A stretch of DNA of 26,810 bases from Cerioporus squamosus (lineage: Eukaryota > Basidiomycota > Agaricomycetes > Polyporales > Polyporaceae): positions 1 to 26,810 of the forward strand of contig JABYQS010000372.1 of NCBI GenBank assembly GCA_022592435.1. The letters run 5' to 3'. Below are positions 1 through 10,034 of the stretch, piece by piece; position 1 is the stretch's first letter, and each line of letters starts with the position of its first letter. The notes under the pieces were generated by a model that was not told where the DNA came from, did not search any database, and was given only the letters and a program-made list of their open reading frames with translations. Both the position numbers and the translations under genes were made by a program.

Positions 1-2
1 AC

Positions 3-800
3 ACCCCACCCGGCCTCAAACTGTGGCGGCTGCCCAAAGATTCCATCACTGCCGCACTGTACCGCTCTTTCGCTACTTCAGGACCGCGGAACAAGTTTGG
101 CAAGCCATATCGCATTGTTCGTCTATGTGAGACATCCGCGCTCAAGCACCCTCTCGGTCCCAGCGACACCATCCTCTTCATGAGCGGCCTACGTTACGAC
201 CTCACAGGGCACACTGTCGTCGCAGATGCCTACGTGCTTACTGTTGCTTCTCCGCTCACCCGCTCGATCCTCGCCCCATTGATGAAGAAGGACGCACTCG
301 GACCTGTTCCCTTGTTCGGAGAGGAGCTGCGCATGTGGAAGCAGCTCCTTCCTGCCGTGGCTGAGCGCTGCCGCTCGTGGTCGCATGGTCCGAACTGCGA
401 GTACAAGGCGACCGGACGCATCCCTCTCGAGACGCAGCTACACGGTGGCGACCCGCTCTGCAGCTGCGGTCGCGGGAAGGACGTCGAGGGCCTACTCCGC
501 GTCAAAGCCTGGGCTCCATTCGCCCCGCATGTTACTCGCATCGCGCTTTCCCCGCTCTTCCCGGTGACGTACCTGGAGCCCCTGATGATGAAGTTTCTCA
601 GACGCGCGGGGGGCATGACCGCGGACTGGAAGCTCAAGGAGATGAAGCAGATGCCTCCGAACTGTCGGGTCTGCGGGAGGGCTAAGTATGACTTGAAGAA
701 GTGCGCACGCTGCCAGAAGGATACATATTGCTCGGAGAAGTGTCAGCGGGAGAATTGGCCGAGGCACAAGAAGAACTGCAAGGGTTTGATTAAGCAATGA
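3..800 (+). CDS. MYND-type zinc-finger protein, 3' part (5' end outside window)
   Basis: The reading frame is open from the first complete codon at position 3 to TAA/TGA at about 798-800, so the gene begins upstream and the ATG at 180 is internal. The last ~45 residues form a MYND zinc finger: CRVCG, then CARC, YCSEKC and a final H-x3-C (RHKKNC), the C-x2-C/C-x2-C/C-x3-C/H-x3-C ligand order of the family. MYND domains bind proline-rich partner peptides; many basidiomycete MYND proteins carry an otherwise unassigned N-terminal region, as here. The visible part (~265 residues) has no SET domain, so this is probably not a SMYD methyltransferase, though a SET domain upstream cannot be excluded. 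There is no intron in the visible part. The specific function is unknown. Confidence 0.85.
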   Translation, partial: TPPGLKLWRLPKDSITAALYRSFATSGPRNKFGKPYRIVRLCETSALKHPLGPSDTILFMSGLRYDLTGHTVVADAYVLTVASPLTRSILAPLMKKDALGPVPLFGEELRMWKQLLPAVAERCRSWSHGPNCEYKATGRIPLETQLHGGDPLCSCGRGKDVEGLLRVKAWAPFAPHVTRIALSPLFPVTYLEPLMMKFLRRAGGMTADWKLKEMKQMPPNCRVCGRAKYDLKKCARCQKDTYCSEKCQRENWPRHKKNCKGLIKQ

Positions 801-1127
801 TTTCTCTGAGTCGATGAGCAGTATAACATCTGTGCCGCGGACATGCTCGTTGCCTGTACTAGTAGCTCCGAGTCATGGGTGTGTTCTATGTAGCTCAGTG
901 CGTGGGTTCACGGTGCATACGAATGTGATCATCCGCCATAGGGTATTTGTTTCGTACATCATCGCCCTTCCTTGCGTAAATAGTAATGCGCCGCGGCGGC
1001 CCAACAGTGCCCGCACGAAGTTGCGTCGCGAACACAGCCCTGTCGGTAAGAAGATAATTGTGCCCCGCGGCGTCCGCCGCCGGGTGGTTGGTGGCTCTGG
1101 ATGACCCAGAAGCCTGGCAGGTGAGCA

Positions 1128-1198
1128 TTCCGTGGTGTAGTGGCACCCCTGATAGAAGGGCAGGGGAGTTAAGGTGTCGAACTCTCACCTTCGCGGGA
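1128..1198 (+). pseudogene. tRNA-like structure, degenerate
   Basis: TTCCGTG (1128-1134) can pair along all seven positions with CGCGGGA (1192-1198), using two G-U pairs. Inside lie a small D-arm-like hairpin (GTG...CAC, 1135-1146), a strong hairpin CCCCTG/CAGGGG (1146-1166) and an AGGTG/CACCT hairpin whose loop contains TCGAACTC. The segment TGGTGTAGTGG resembles a pol III A box. It is not a normal tRNA: the anticodon-position loop has nine bases, the T loop is nine bases and lacks TTC in register, and D-arm spacing is compressed. It is probably a decayed tRNA or tRNA-derived repeat, or chance. Confidence 0.25.
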
Positions 1199-1445
1199 TC
1201 TCCCCGCACGGTCCTATGAATGACACGAAACCGGACTGAAACCACCGGACAGTTGGCAGTAGCCCATGGTTTCGGACAAATCTCGGATGAGAACCTGGCC
1301 GGTTGGCGAGTCAACGTTTCAACTGCGGAGGGGAGGTTTGCGCATGCCCAGACGCCATGATTGTGCCCATAATCGTGGCGTCAACTCAGCTTCTTTACGG
1401 TACCGCAACCATCGCGGTGTTCTGGGCGTCGTGGCCAACCCACAA

Positions 1446-1469
1446 CTGCGGAGGCTGCAGCCTCCGCAG
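1446..1469. repeat. Perfect 24-bp palindrome
   Basis: The half-site CTGCGGAGGCTG is followed directly by its reverse complement. It could extrude as a hairpin or be a symmetric protein-binding site. The word ACTGCGGAGG recurs at about 1320 and a variant at about 1491, so it may be part of a small decayed repeat. No function is assigned. Confidence 0.6.
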
Positions 1470-2066
1470 AGGCTGTTCAACCGCCCAAGTTGCGGAGACA
1501 ATGACGTATGGCAGCCATACCCCGTCCTTTGTCAGTGCTTGATGCAACCGTGAGGGTTGCGAGTCACATCCGTGGCCGATTTTGCGGCCCGAAAAAGATG
1601 CTATGGTCGCGTTGATGGGACGCTTTTGCTCCGAGTCGTGTAGATATGGCATTACTCACGTGTGACAGTGGCCGTTTGACAGTGTCGGCCAGGCGATAGA
1701 GGTCACTTCCCAACCTTAGACTGAGAGTTAGAGACATATAGTGCACTGAAATAGCCTGATACATGTTCAAGAGAGTGGCAAAGTCGACGAAGAGAGAGCA
1801 CGCGGCGGAATGGCCCCGCAGGCAACGGGGCCATGATGGCTTCGGCGGTGGCTGTGTACAAAGAACATAACAGGCGCCCATTCCCTAAGCGGGAGTTCGA
1901 ACAATCACGAACTTGTACCAGCACCCTCAACCACGTCTGCAACCACCTCATCTCCTGCCGCAAAGCGGCCTCGATTCATCTCAAAATGAAACTCCGAACA
2001 CAGGCCCGCAAGTATAAGAACCCCAGCGAGAGGGCTGTCGTGAACCCAAGCTCACGCAGTCCTCCG

Positions 2067-4699
2067 ATGTCGTCCTACGAGCCTCCGCGTACCCCTTCTC
2101 CTGCCCCTTTGCGGGCTGAGGAGACTCACGGTGATAGCTCCGGACCATCCACGACTGGCGTGAGTGGTATGTCTCAACCATTTGTCCACTCTCCCTTGAA
2201 GCCTTGCCATTCTCAACCCTCTAATCGCAAGTCCATCTCAGCATTCCCCGAGGCTGCCAGCGACGCGGTCGATCCCGACTTTCTCAAGAATCACTTCAAG
2301 CCAGCTCCCGCAATCGATATCTCGCAAGACATTCACGAGAACCTGAAGGCCATTTGTGAAGCCGGATCCGAGGCTGTCATGTACCAGCCTGCCGGCGAGG
2401 CTTTGACGTCGATTAGCAAGAGGTTCTTCGGTGCGTCGTCATTGACTTCGTCTCTTTTCTCTCATAGTTATTCGCTGATTTATGTTGCTTACTCAGAGCT
2501 CATCAATGGCACTCCTCTCAAGCAGAAGTTACTCGAAAGGCACAACTACTTGAACGGCAAGCTCGACACTCCCCTCACCTTCATCGACCATCATGCACAC
2601 TTCCCCACACACTTCCCCACCGACGTTCTCTGCAAAGTGAAGGACGCCCGGACCTTTTGGCTGTGTTCAACCCCACCGACTTCACACAGAAGGCCACAGG
2701 CGACTACAAGGGGGTTCCTCACCACCGCGTGGTCAGCATTGTCGAGGCCAAGGTGGACAAGAATGGCGGTGGTCGTCGTCAGGCGGCGAGCTATGCGTAC
2801 CGTCATCAACAAGCTCGTCCCGACCACCCTATGATGTTCGGTCTTACCATCAACCCGCAATGGTATCAGGTCATCCTCTCATCTCCGAACGGCGTTGTTG
2901 CCTCTCAGCAGACTCCCTGGGAGGACCTCGATCTCCTCTGCGCGTATGTCTACTCTTTTTATGATCCCCTGGACGACCACTTCCTGAACGACGACACGCT
3001 GAGCTGGAAAGCACCCTCACCCTCGGAGAAGCTTCCTTCCTGGAGCATCAAGTTTCAGGGTGTGACTTATCAAGGGCACTTCGTCTTTATCGGCGACCCA
3101 TGGGGTCGACGTACGACGGTCTTCCGAGTCACTGGCGGGCCAGCCAATAGCCAACTCATCTTCAAGGAAATATACCGTCACAATGGGCGTCGCTTCAAGG
3201 AGGAGGAGATCCTCGAGCATATCCATGCCGAGGGGGATATACCAGGTGTCGTGCGGCTAAAGGCCTGGGAGTACGTGTGCACAAGTGGCAAACCTCTCGA
3301 GATCGGATCTGGCGATGACGTGAGGCGCAAAGTGCGGCTTGCTCTACTCGACGATGGCGACCGTGTTCGATCAGCGAAGTCGGTCAATGACTTGCTGAAG
3401 GCCTTCTATGACATGCTGGAAGGTGATTTTCTGGCTGCCTAGTCCGCGTTCGTTGATAGCAACTGATGCCCATGCCTCGCAGTTCATCGCACCATCTACC
3501 TGCAACGGAAGGTCCTGCATCGCGACATGAGTATGTACAACATTCTCATGTACCCGCGTTGGGCGAAGGTGAAGGGGAGGCCTGTCTTCAAAGACACTCC
3601 TCCTTTCATCAAAGATGTCCTTGACGGTTCGCTTCGGTGAGTTGAGGTCAGTCGCCATCATCCAATACCCTTGCTCACATCCCTTTAGACCTCTTGAAGA
3701 ACGTACCACCGAATGTCTGATGATCGATGGAGACAATGCCGCCATTTTGGACGCAAGACCAGTAGACGAGGACAAGGATTTGACAGATCGTACTGTAAGA
3801 ATATTTGATCAATCGTTACATTCATCTTCTAACCCATCACCCAGGGAACGCCCCTGTACATCGCTCGTAGCGTGTGTGTCGGGCAGCCCCGCGAACATGA
3901 ACACAGCCTCAGGGGTGTTCCAATGCCGACTTTGACTGGAGAAGCCAAACTCCTATACGTGCAGGCTTACGGACAATCGCGCTACGACCGTTTCGCAGAG
4001 AAGAACCCGTTCACTTGTCACGGCGCTATCCCACCGTCCACTCATCCTGATCCCCTCCCCGCGTTTGTTCACCGCCCATGTCATGATGCAGAGTCCATCT
4101 TTTGGACGATGCTTGCCGCCCTCCTTCGTGCCCAGCCGGTGTCTGGTACCCGAGAGTCATGGGCACCCAAGAAGGTGGCTGAGCTTTGGAAGAAGCTGCA
4201 CGATCACGAGATTCCTGACGACCCCGCCGAGTTTGAGGACCAACGGGAAAGCATCTTCTATCTAGGGCCGTTGCCTTGGGCGCGGTACTTCCATCCCGAG
4301 ATGCGCGATGTTGCCCGACTCCTCTACGATATCCGCAAGCAAGTCGCGCCGGAGTATGAGTATTGGACCCCCAGGCCTCCGGACGATCACCTCCACGAGG
4401 CTATGCAGCGTCTCATCCTCCAGTACCTCGTCGATTACCGCCACAAGGACATTCCTCTGGATCCGGACAACTTGCGCCCGACAGAGGCTCAGCCTCCCGT
4501 CGACAAGAACAAGACCGTAAACACTCAGACGGGTTCCAGGCACACCGGCTCGCGGACTTCGACGACCTCGAAGTCTGGAGAGCCAACAGTGGTCGACCCC
4601 AAGCGCAAGAGCGGGAGCCAGGGAGGGAGAGACAGCAAGCGCCTCAAGGGTCTTCTTGGCTCTCCGGTACCGATCGACGAAGTGGAGGAGGAGGACTAG
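2067..4699 (+). CDS. FunK1-type fungal protein kinase (frame break at 2655-2658)
   Basis: A kinase of the basidiomycete-expanded FunK1 family; substrates are unknown. Exons are 2067-2430, 2497-3422, 3483-3636, 3689-3794 and 3845-4699, all GT-AG introns of 50-66 nt. Visible kinase features are a glycine-rich stretch GDPWGRR, the beta-3 lysine in IFKEIYR, an acidic helix (EEEILEHIH), the catalytic loop LHRDMSMYNIL, MIDGD in place of the DFG segment, and RTGTPLYIA at the activation segment. The C-terminus is Ser/Thr/Lys-rich and ends in acidic residues. The start at 2067 (MSSYEPP) is provisional; in-frame ATGs lie at 1986 and 1833. Reading changes frame at a run of four T: one extra base would give a continuous frame. 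A 53-nt GT-AG intron (2637-2689) also fits in phase, but would delete a segment (AVFNPTDF) that looks like ordinary protein. About 800 residues. Confidence 0.85.
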
Positions 4700-5160
4700 G
4701 ACTGAAGGACCCCCTCCTACTAGCTCGGACATGGTTTCGGCTATCCTCCACTTTCATCTCACTTGACATACCACTCCCCCACTCCGTTATCCGTCGACGC
4801 AGGTCGTAGACAGGTAGGCATGATATTCAGGGGCATCTCATACCCTACGCTCATTCGCTCCATATACCTATACTGCACGTCGTCTCCGTTGTCTCGCATG
4901 CTCTGGATCACCATGTACTTATCTCACCATCCACAATGCATACTGTATCTTCTCCCCAGCACACTGTATCCTCCCTAGCAAGAATGCACCACAAGTTCGT
5001 CGCGCAGCGACAATCATTCCGCAAAGTAATACAACACTGTGAGAACGAAGTGGCAAATCGACAGAGAGGAGACAGGCAGAAAATGGAGGATGGAAGAGAC
5101 AATATCATGAGAGGAGGCTGGCTGACAGATGGACGCGAAGTGGGTGGATAGAAGGTACGA
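4700..5160. other. Convergent intergenic gap
   Basis: Lies between the 3' ends of the FunK1 gene (+) and the Cys/His-rich gene (-), so it should hold both 3' UTRs and polyadenylation signals. I see no gene, tRNA or clear repeat in it. Confidence 0.6.
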
Positions 5161-6320
5161 TCAGTATGACATAGAACCTTTCCGCTGGTTTGGATGCTTC
5201 TCCGCACATCGCTGGATATGGCGCACGCACGCAGACTCCCGCCACTCGCTCTGCAGGCCGCACAGTGGACAGCGGTACGCGACCTTGAAGTGCACGTTCA
5301 GTAGGTGCCTCCCGACGCTCTCGATCGTCATCGCGCCGCCAGCGCCCCTTTGCGCCGCGTGCGAATGCTCGTGCTTGTGCTTGTCGTTGCTGACACACGA
5401 TTTGCAGTCCGGGATGGGGAGCGGACACTTCGCCTTGCACGACGCGGAAAGGCCGCGGCAGCCGTCAGTGAGGCAGAGCTCGTGGTGGGCCCGCTTGAAG
5501 TGACCGCGCCATGCAGAATCCTTCGCTTCGAGCACGAGGCCGCAGCCGGGCAATGGGCAGCGGGGGAGCGTGGCCGGCTGGATACGTATGGGCTGGAGGG
5601 ACTCGGGAAGGCGTCGGTGTACGGCCTTCTTCATGGTCGTAGGACGCTTCGCCGGGCGACGAGGAGCGTACTCGGAGCAGTCGGAGGACGGTTCGGCGCC
5701 GTCTTCGTAGTCCGAGTCGTCGACCCTGCGCTTGGGCGGCCGCGCGGTCCTATACGGAAATCGAACATACGTCAGCCAGCTGCACATAAGCTCGCAACAG
5801 GCATGAACTGACCTAGCGTGTGCATCGGATGGCATATCAATGGGATGAGAGCGTTGGCCCGCGGTAGACGAGCTCGGGCCGGCGTTTGCGGAAGGGCCAG
5901 GCGAGCGTTGCTCGTCCACCTGAGACGCGAGCCACGCGTCGAGCTGGTCGGAGAACACCGAAGGCTGGACGCAGGTCGGGTTGACCTGAGTCATCGAGGC
6001 GCAGAACGCAGCCGAGTAATGGTTGGCAGGAGGGTAGAAATCTCCAGAGGGTGGCTGCCCGCTAGTTCCAGGCTCACAGAGAGTCTGGAACTTGTCGATG
6101 CAGAACTGGTCTTGGGCAACCTCGCCTTGTACGAAAGTGTCGTAGCCGAAGAATGCGTTGTAGTCGATGCTCGACGGCATCTCTGGGGCGAAGTCCTGCA
6201 CGAGTGGTGCATCGGCCAGGCTGGCTGCGCGTCAGTCAAAGGGCAGTGTCCGAGTACTTATGAGACCTATGCTCACTGGGCGGGGTCATAGAAGGTCTCG
6301 GAGTTCATGAAGAAGGACAT
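5161..6320 (-). CDS. Cys/His-rich, putative zinc-binding protein of unknown function
   Basis: Three exons on the minus strand: 6277-6320, 5813-6220 and 5161-5749. The introns are 56 and 63 nt, and the phases give a continuous 346-residue protein starting MSFFMNSETFYDPA. The N-terminal half is Ser/Pro/Ala-rich and looks disordered. The middle holds a basic, nuclear-localisation-like stretch (RPPKRR, then RRPAKRP). The C-terminal third has C2H2-like clusters: CPLPGCG followed by H-x4-H (HFKRAHH), a Cys-rich run (CRGLSASCKAKC, CKSC), then GRHLLNVH and CPLCG with RHIQRC. This suggests a DNA- or protein-binding nuclear factor, by inference only. The 63-nt second intron contains no stop in frame and could be mistaken for coding sequence. 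No family name is claimed. Confidence 0.75.
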
Positions 6321-6496
6321 TTTGGGAGGTGGGTGGGGGTGTGGCTACGCGGGATGGGGTATGGGTGGTGTCGCTGGACAGGTGTCGCAGAGGAGGTGGA
6401 AGCGGGGGAGGTTCGAGCAGGTCGAATGACGACCTGAGGCCCGACGTGGCCCCCATTTTATCCTCCTCTGGCCCGACAAAGCTGCCACTCGGCGGC

Positions 6497-6676
6497 GGCG
6501 TCTGCAAAGCGTCGCTCGCCCTAAGTCAAAGCGTACGGAGGCGTGGACTTCCCTTTGCGGTAGCCGGCAAAGCGACACGGACGCTAGCACGTTGATAACG
6601 CTTTGCAGACGCCCTGCGACATAAGGATGCAAAGCGGACGGGCGGCGATTTGACTTGATAGCGCTTTGCAGACGCC
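6497..6676. repeat. Cluster of CAAAGCG motifs with an inverted 15-bp repeat
   Basis: GGCGTCTGCAAAGCG occurs at 6497-6511 and its exact reverse complement at 6599-6613 and again at 6662-6676. The two reverse copies are preceded by TTGATAAC and TTGATAGC and spaced 63 bp apart. The core CAAAGCG also appears at about 6527, 6568 and 6630, with TTTGCGG on the other strand at about 6554. The cluster begins 177 bp upstream of the minus-strand zinc-protein start. It may be a multi-site promoter element or a small repeat. Confidence 0.7.
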
Positions 6677-7567
6677 CGAGGAAGCAGCGCCTTGAGGACA
6701 CGCGTCATCCTCTCCCGCTCCCTTGTCAGCTCCGGGGTTCCGACTGGCATGTGGAACAGTGTCCTGTGCAGCAAGTCAGCAAGTCTAGATGAGCATATGA
6801 ACGGAGGAAGACCGACGACGGGGCACAGAGGGCGAAGTGGACGTTTCCGACGCATTCACACCCCGCAACTCCGCGATCCAAGCATCGAGATCGCTGCTGC
6901 GTGCACGTCTCATGCTCGTTCACTCATTCGTCGTGCTTCGTGTAGAGGTAGGACAGTTTCGCCGGGCTTGTTCACCGGACCCTGAAGGTGGTTAAGCCGA
7001 AAGAAGCGGTCGAAGGACAAGGTTTGCTGCGTTGCCGTCATGTAGCGACGCCTCGGCAACGGCCGACTAGCGTCTCCCTCCTCCTGGCGCCAGCAGGCCA
7101 TCCGAAGCCACCATCCGAGTCGCGAGCATGTTCATGCGATTTTGTCATTCACTCCTAGGCTTGACCCCAGCTTTTCAGATGAAGCTAGGTGAATGTCCGT
7201 GAAGCAGGGAAAGGTGCGTACTGTGGTAGCAAGTCCCAGGCTCGCCGATCGATGGAAGACTGTCCATGCGCATCGTTCAGAAGCCTCAAGTCGCAAGCAG
7301 GCATAGAACAGAAAGCTCCGGATGTACGTAGACTGCTGAAGCAGAGCCCGGGGCAAACTTCACTTGTCAAATGGTCGACTTGAGCGGAATCGCGGTGACT
7401 CTTCACGTCACCGTGCTGACGGATTTGTCGGGCGTCTACACTTCCGGGTCACATAAACACCCTTTCCGAGTCTCGCCGTCGGACTGTCCTCTCCATACTT
7501 ACCACTTACTATTCCTACCGTCATAGCACCGCGTCGGCGGCATCATCTGAGGTTTTTTTGACAAGCA
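6677..7567. other. Intergenic stretch upstream of LAG1
   Basis: About 890 bp without a supportable gene. It should contain the promoter of LAG1 on the plus strand; the last ~80 bases before the ATG are pyrimidine-rich, with a run of seven T. The short ORFs here show no motifs and no plausible splice partners. Confidence 0.5.
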
Positions 7568-9346
7568 TGGGCCGCTCATCGGGCAAGAGGAACACTCAGA
7601 CATACGCCGAGAGCGTCGTAGAGTCTGTTCACGCACCGATATACTGAAGTCTTTTCATACTGACGTGTCGTCACCAGGTCGCGTCAACATGGGAACGGCT
7701 CTTCCAAACCGCAGACGTGAGTGACTTTCACAGCCATGCCATACTTATTTGCGCTTAGCGAGCCGTCGCCAGTTCGTCGGGTCAGGACCCCGCACCTCGT
7801 TCCCCAGGCGCTCGCAAGCCATTTCGGAAGAATGCGAATTCTGCATTAGAACCATGGTCAACGCAATCACGAGGATTCTGGAACGACATCAAGTCATTCA
7901 GATGGGTAGTGGTACCGAGTAGGTCCATGTTGTCTCGCTCCTCGAGCCGATACTCATACAAGAACAGGTTCATCTCTTAGAATACTCCTATTCTTCGGAG
8001 GACTCTGGGCTAGCTGGGAAGTGATCGCGCCTAGAGACCTACCCAACCCATTCACACCTCTCCTCTTCATCTCACATTACATACCTACCTCCTCGCCGGA
8101 TGATCCGCGCTACCGCAAGGGATACCTCGACCTGCTCTTCATCGCCTACTACATCGTGTTTTGGTCTTTCGTCCGGCAGATCATCATCATCTACCTCTTT
8201 AGACCTTTGGCACGTCATTTCCGGGTCAATAAGGCCAAGCTGGTCCGTTTCGGTGAGCAGGGATATGCCATGCTTTACTTCGCCTTCATGGCTGCATGGG
8301 GAGTGGTACGTCCTCGGTCTATTTGTCTATACTCATTTCTCACTTCCCGTTATAGCGCATCATGTCTCAACTGCCGACGTGGTGGTATGACACGAAGTAC
8401 TTCTGGATTGGTAGGCGTTTGTCCCGCTCCTCCTCGGAGAGACAGCTCATTGACCCCTCGTAGACTATCCTCACTGGGAGATGAAGCCTGAACTCAAGCG
8501 ATACTACCTCGTACAAGCTTCATACTGGTGTCACCAGCTGATCATTCTCCTCCTTAAACTCGAGAAGCCTCGCAAGGACTACTACGAGCTCGTGGCGCAC
8601 CACTTCGTGACGCTCTGGCTTGTCGGGTGAGCCTCCACATTCGCACCATCGAGTACACATCCCGACGTTGAACGCGAACAGGTGGAGTTACCTCATCAAC
8701 TTAACTCTCATTGGCCAAGCTGTGTACCTCAGCATGGATCTTCCCGACACATTCCTGGCGGTATGTACGAGCTTCGTTCAGTTCCTAGGGCGATGTTTAC
8801 CATTCTGCAGTTGTCGATGCTCCTGAACTATCTTCGCTGGGATAGGGCCAAGGTCGCTGTCTTTGCGGTGTTTCTCGGTATCTGGAGGTCGGAATATCAC
8901 GTCTCTGTCTCCGCTCTCGCTCTTGCTCACGTGTATGTCATACAGTTACTTCCGGCACTGGCTCAACTGGGTCATCCTACACTCCGTACTATTCGAATTT
9001 GACCTCATGCCGTGCGTATCAGCTTCCTCCTCACTCCCTTCTTTGCACTGATGAAACGATATAGTGAGACATCGAAGCGGTGGTCGCCCGAAGACGGCGT
9101 GTGGATGGTATGGTGGATGAAGTACCAGGTGTTTGCCCCGCTCCTGGCCCTGCAAGGACTCAACCTCTTCTGGTACTTCCTGATCTGGCGCCTCGCATAC
9201 CGGTGTGTCTTTCTGCTCGCTTCTGTAGCGAATTGAATGTCTGATGCGGCTCGCACTGCAGTGCTCTCACCGATATAACGGTTACCGACGATCGTTCAGA
9301 TGTCGAGGACGACGGTGAGGATGATGCGGAGGGAAAGGACGACTAG
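7568..9346 (+). CDS. LAG1: Ceramide synthase, LAG1/LAC1 family (TLC domain)
   Basis: Acyl-CoA-dependent ceramide synthase: joins a fatty acyl-CoA to a sphingoid base in the ER membrane. Eleven exons splice in frame to 416 residues: 7568-7618, 7678-7716, 7759-7918, 7968-8305, 8356-8410, 8464-8626, 8682-8760, 8811-8887, 8946-9011, 9065-9202 and 9262-9346. Introns are 42-59 nt. The TLC domain has several hydrophobic spans from about residue 87. The Lag1 motif is clear: the His pair in VAHHFVTLW (about 260-261), then WSYLINLTLIG, MDLPDTFLA (about 287-295), LNYL, and the FLGIWSYFRHW segment. The acidic tail (DVEDDGEDDAEGKDD) is typical of fungal ceramide synthases, where acidic serine-containing tails can be CK2 targets. 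The third intron (7919-7967) was chosen because GTAGGT/AACAG gives the right phase. The small N-terminal exons are less certain than the TLC part. Confidence 0.92.
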
Positions 9347-10034
9347 AGACGAGCAAATAGAGCGATACCACCCTGGGTAGTTGCATCTCATTGCCATAAC
9401 CCCGTCGTGCCTGAGGCCCACATTGATCAGATACAGCAGGATGACCACAGCGAGACAGCGATGCACGGGGGGCATAAGTATGCTCGTTTGAAAAGCACCA
9501 AATGACGCAGGTAGCGTATTTTGCGGGGTCTGCGCGCTCTGACAGCATATTACCTCATACGTGCAGGAACCCACGTCTACTCCGACTCACTCGTCTAGGC
9601 TCCATTCGAGTCCTCAGTCTATGGTCTACCGGGGAAACACGCTTGAGCTAGACCACAGCGCTGCTGAACTGCCGATGGATATTCGTCAGCACCCGGGAAC
9701 CTTCAATCTCGGTTCTTCGATCTGCGGTCGGAAGGACGAAGGTAAGTGCTGTCAATTCACTCAAACTGCGGTCGGGATTTCCAGTGTTCTCCGTCCGGCA
9801 ACAAGCGCTTCGCGCCCAGCCTAGCCGCTCGTCTTAGGTGTGAATGTCTTCGGAAAATGAGGTCACGGTCGCTTCGTACGTGCGACACTTGCCGGGGTCC
9901 GCGGGTACGCGTGTGTACCAGGTGGACTCCTGGGCACTATAAGTAAGACCCGGAGTACCCGACAGCTCGCTCACTCGCCATCTGCAGACTGCACTCTCAC
10001 AACACAACATAGTACTCAAAGCGGCTAGCTATCC
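9347..10034 (+). promoter_or_regulatory. Intergenic region with TATA box for reductase A
   Basis: No gene is supported in these 688 bp. TATAAG at 9938-9943 lies 97 nt before the ATG at 10035. It is followed by a CA/CT-rich leader (CACTCTCACAACACAAC) just before the start, as expected for a TATA-driven fungal promoter. Confidence 0.55.

Larger units (their letters stand above)
801..2066. other. Intergenic stretch, no convincing protein gene
   Basis: This 1.27-kb gap holds only short ORFs that lack recognisable motifs and overlap on both strands. It contains a tRNA-like fold (1128-1198) and a 24-bp palindrome (1446-1469), with the word CAACTGCGGAG at about 1318 and 1443 and related AAGTTGCGGAGA at about 1489. 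That suggests old repeat debris. An in-frame extension of the kinase gene runs back to about 1833, so its true start might lie here. Confidence 0.5.

Noticed and set aside
2431..2496. Segment readable as coding inside the FunK1 first exon
   Set aside because: It is a 66-nt GT...CAG segment whose length is a multiple of three and lacks stops; the sequence is T-rich and hydrophobic-random, and removal joins SKRFF to ELINGTPL. The same reasoning applies to 5750-5812 and 24278-24364.
5305..6291. Long plus-strand ORFs opposite the Cys/His-rich gene
   Set aside because: They are GC-rich antisense shadows; the minus strand splices cleanly with GT-AG introns and carries Cys/His motifs.
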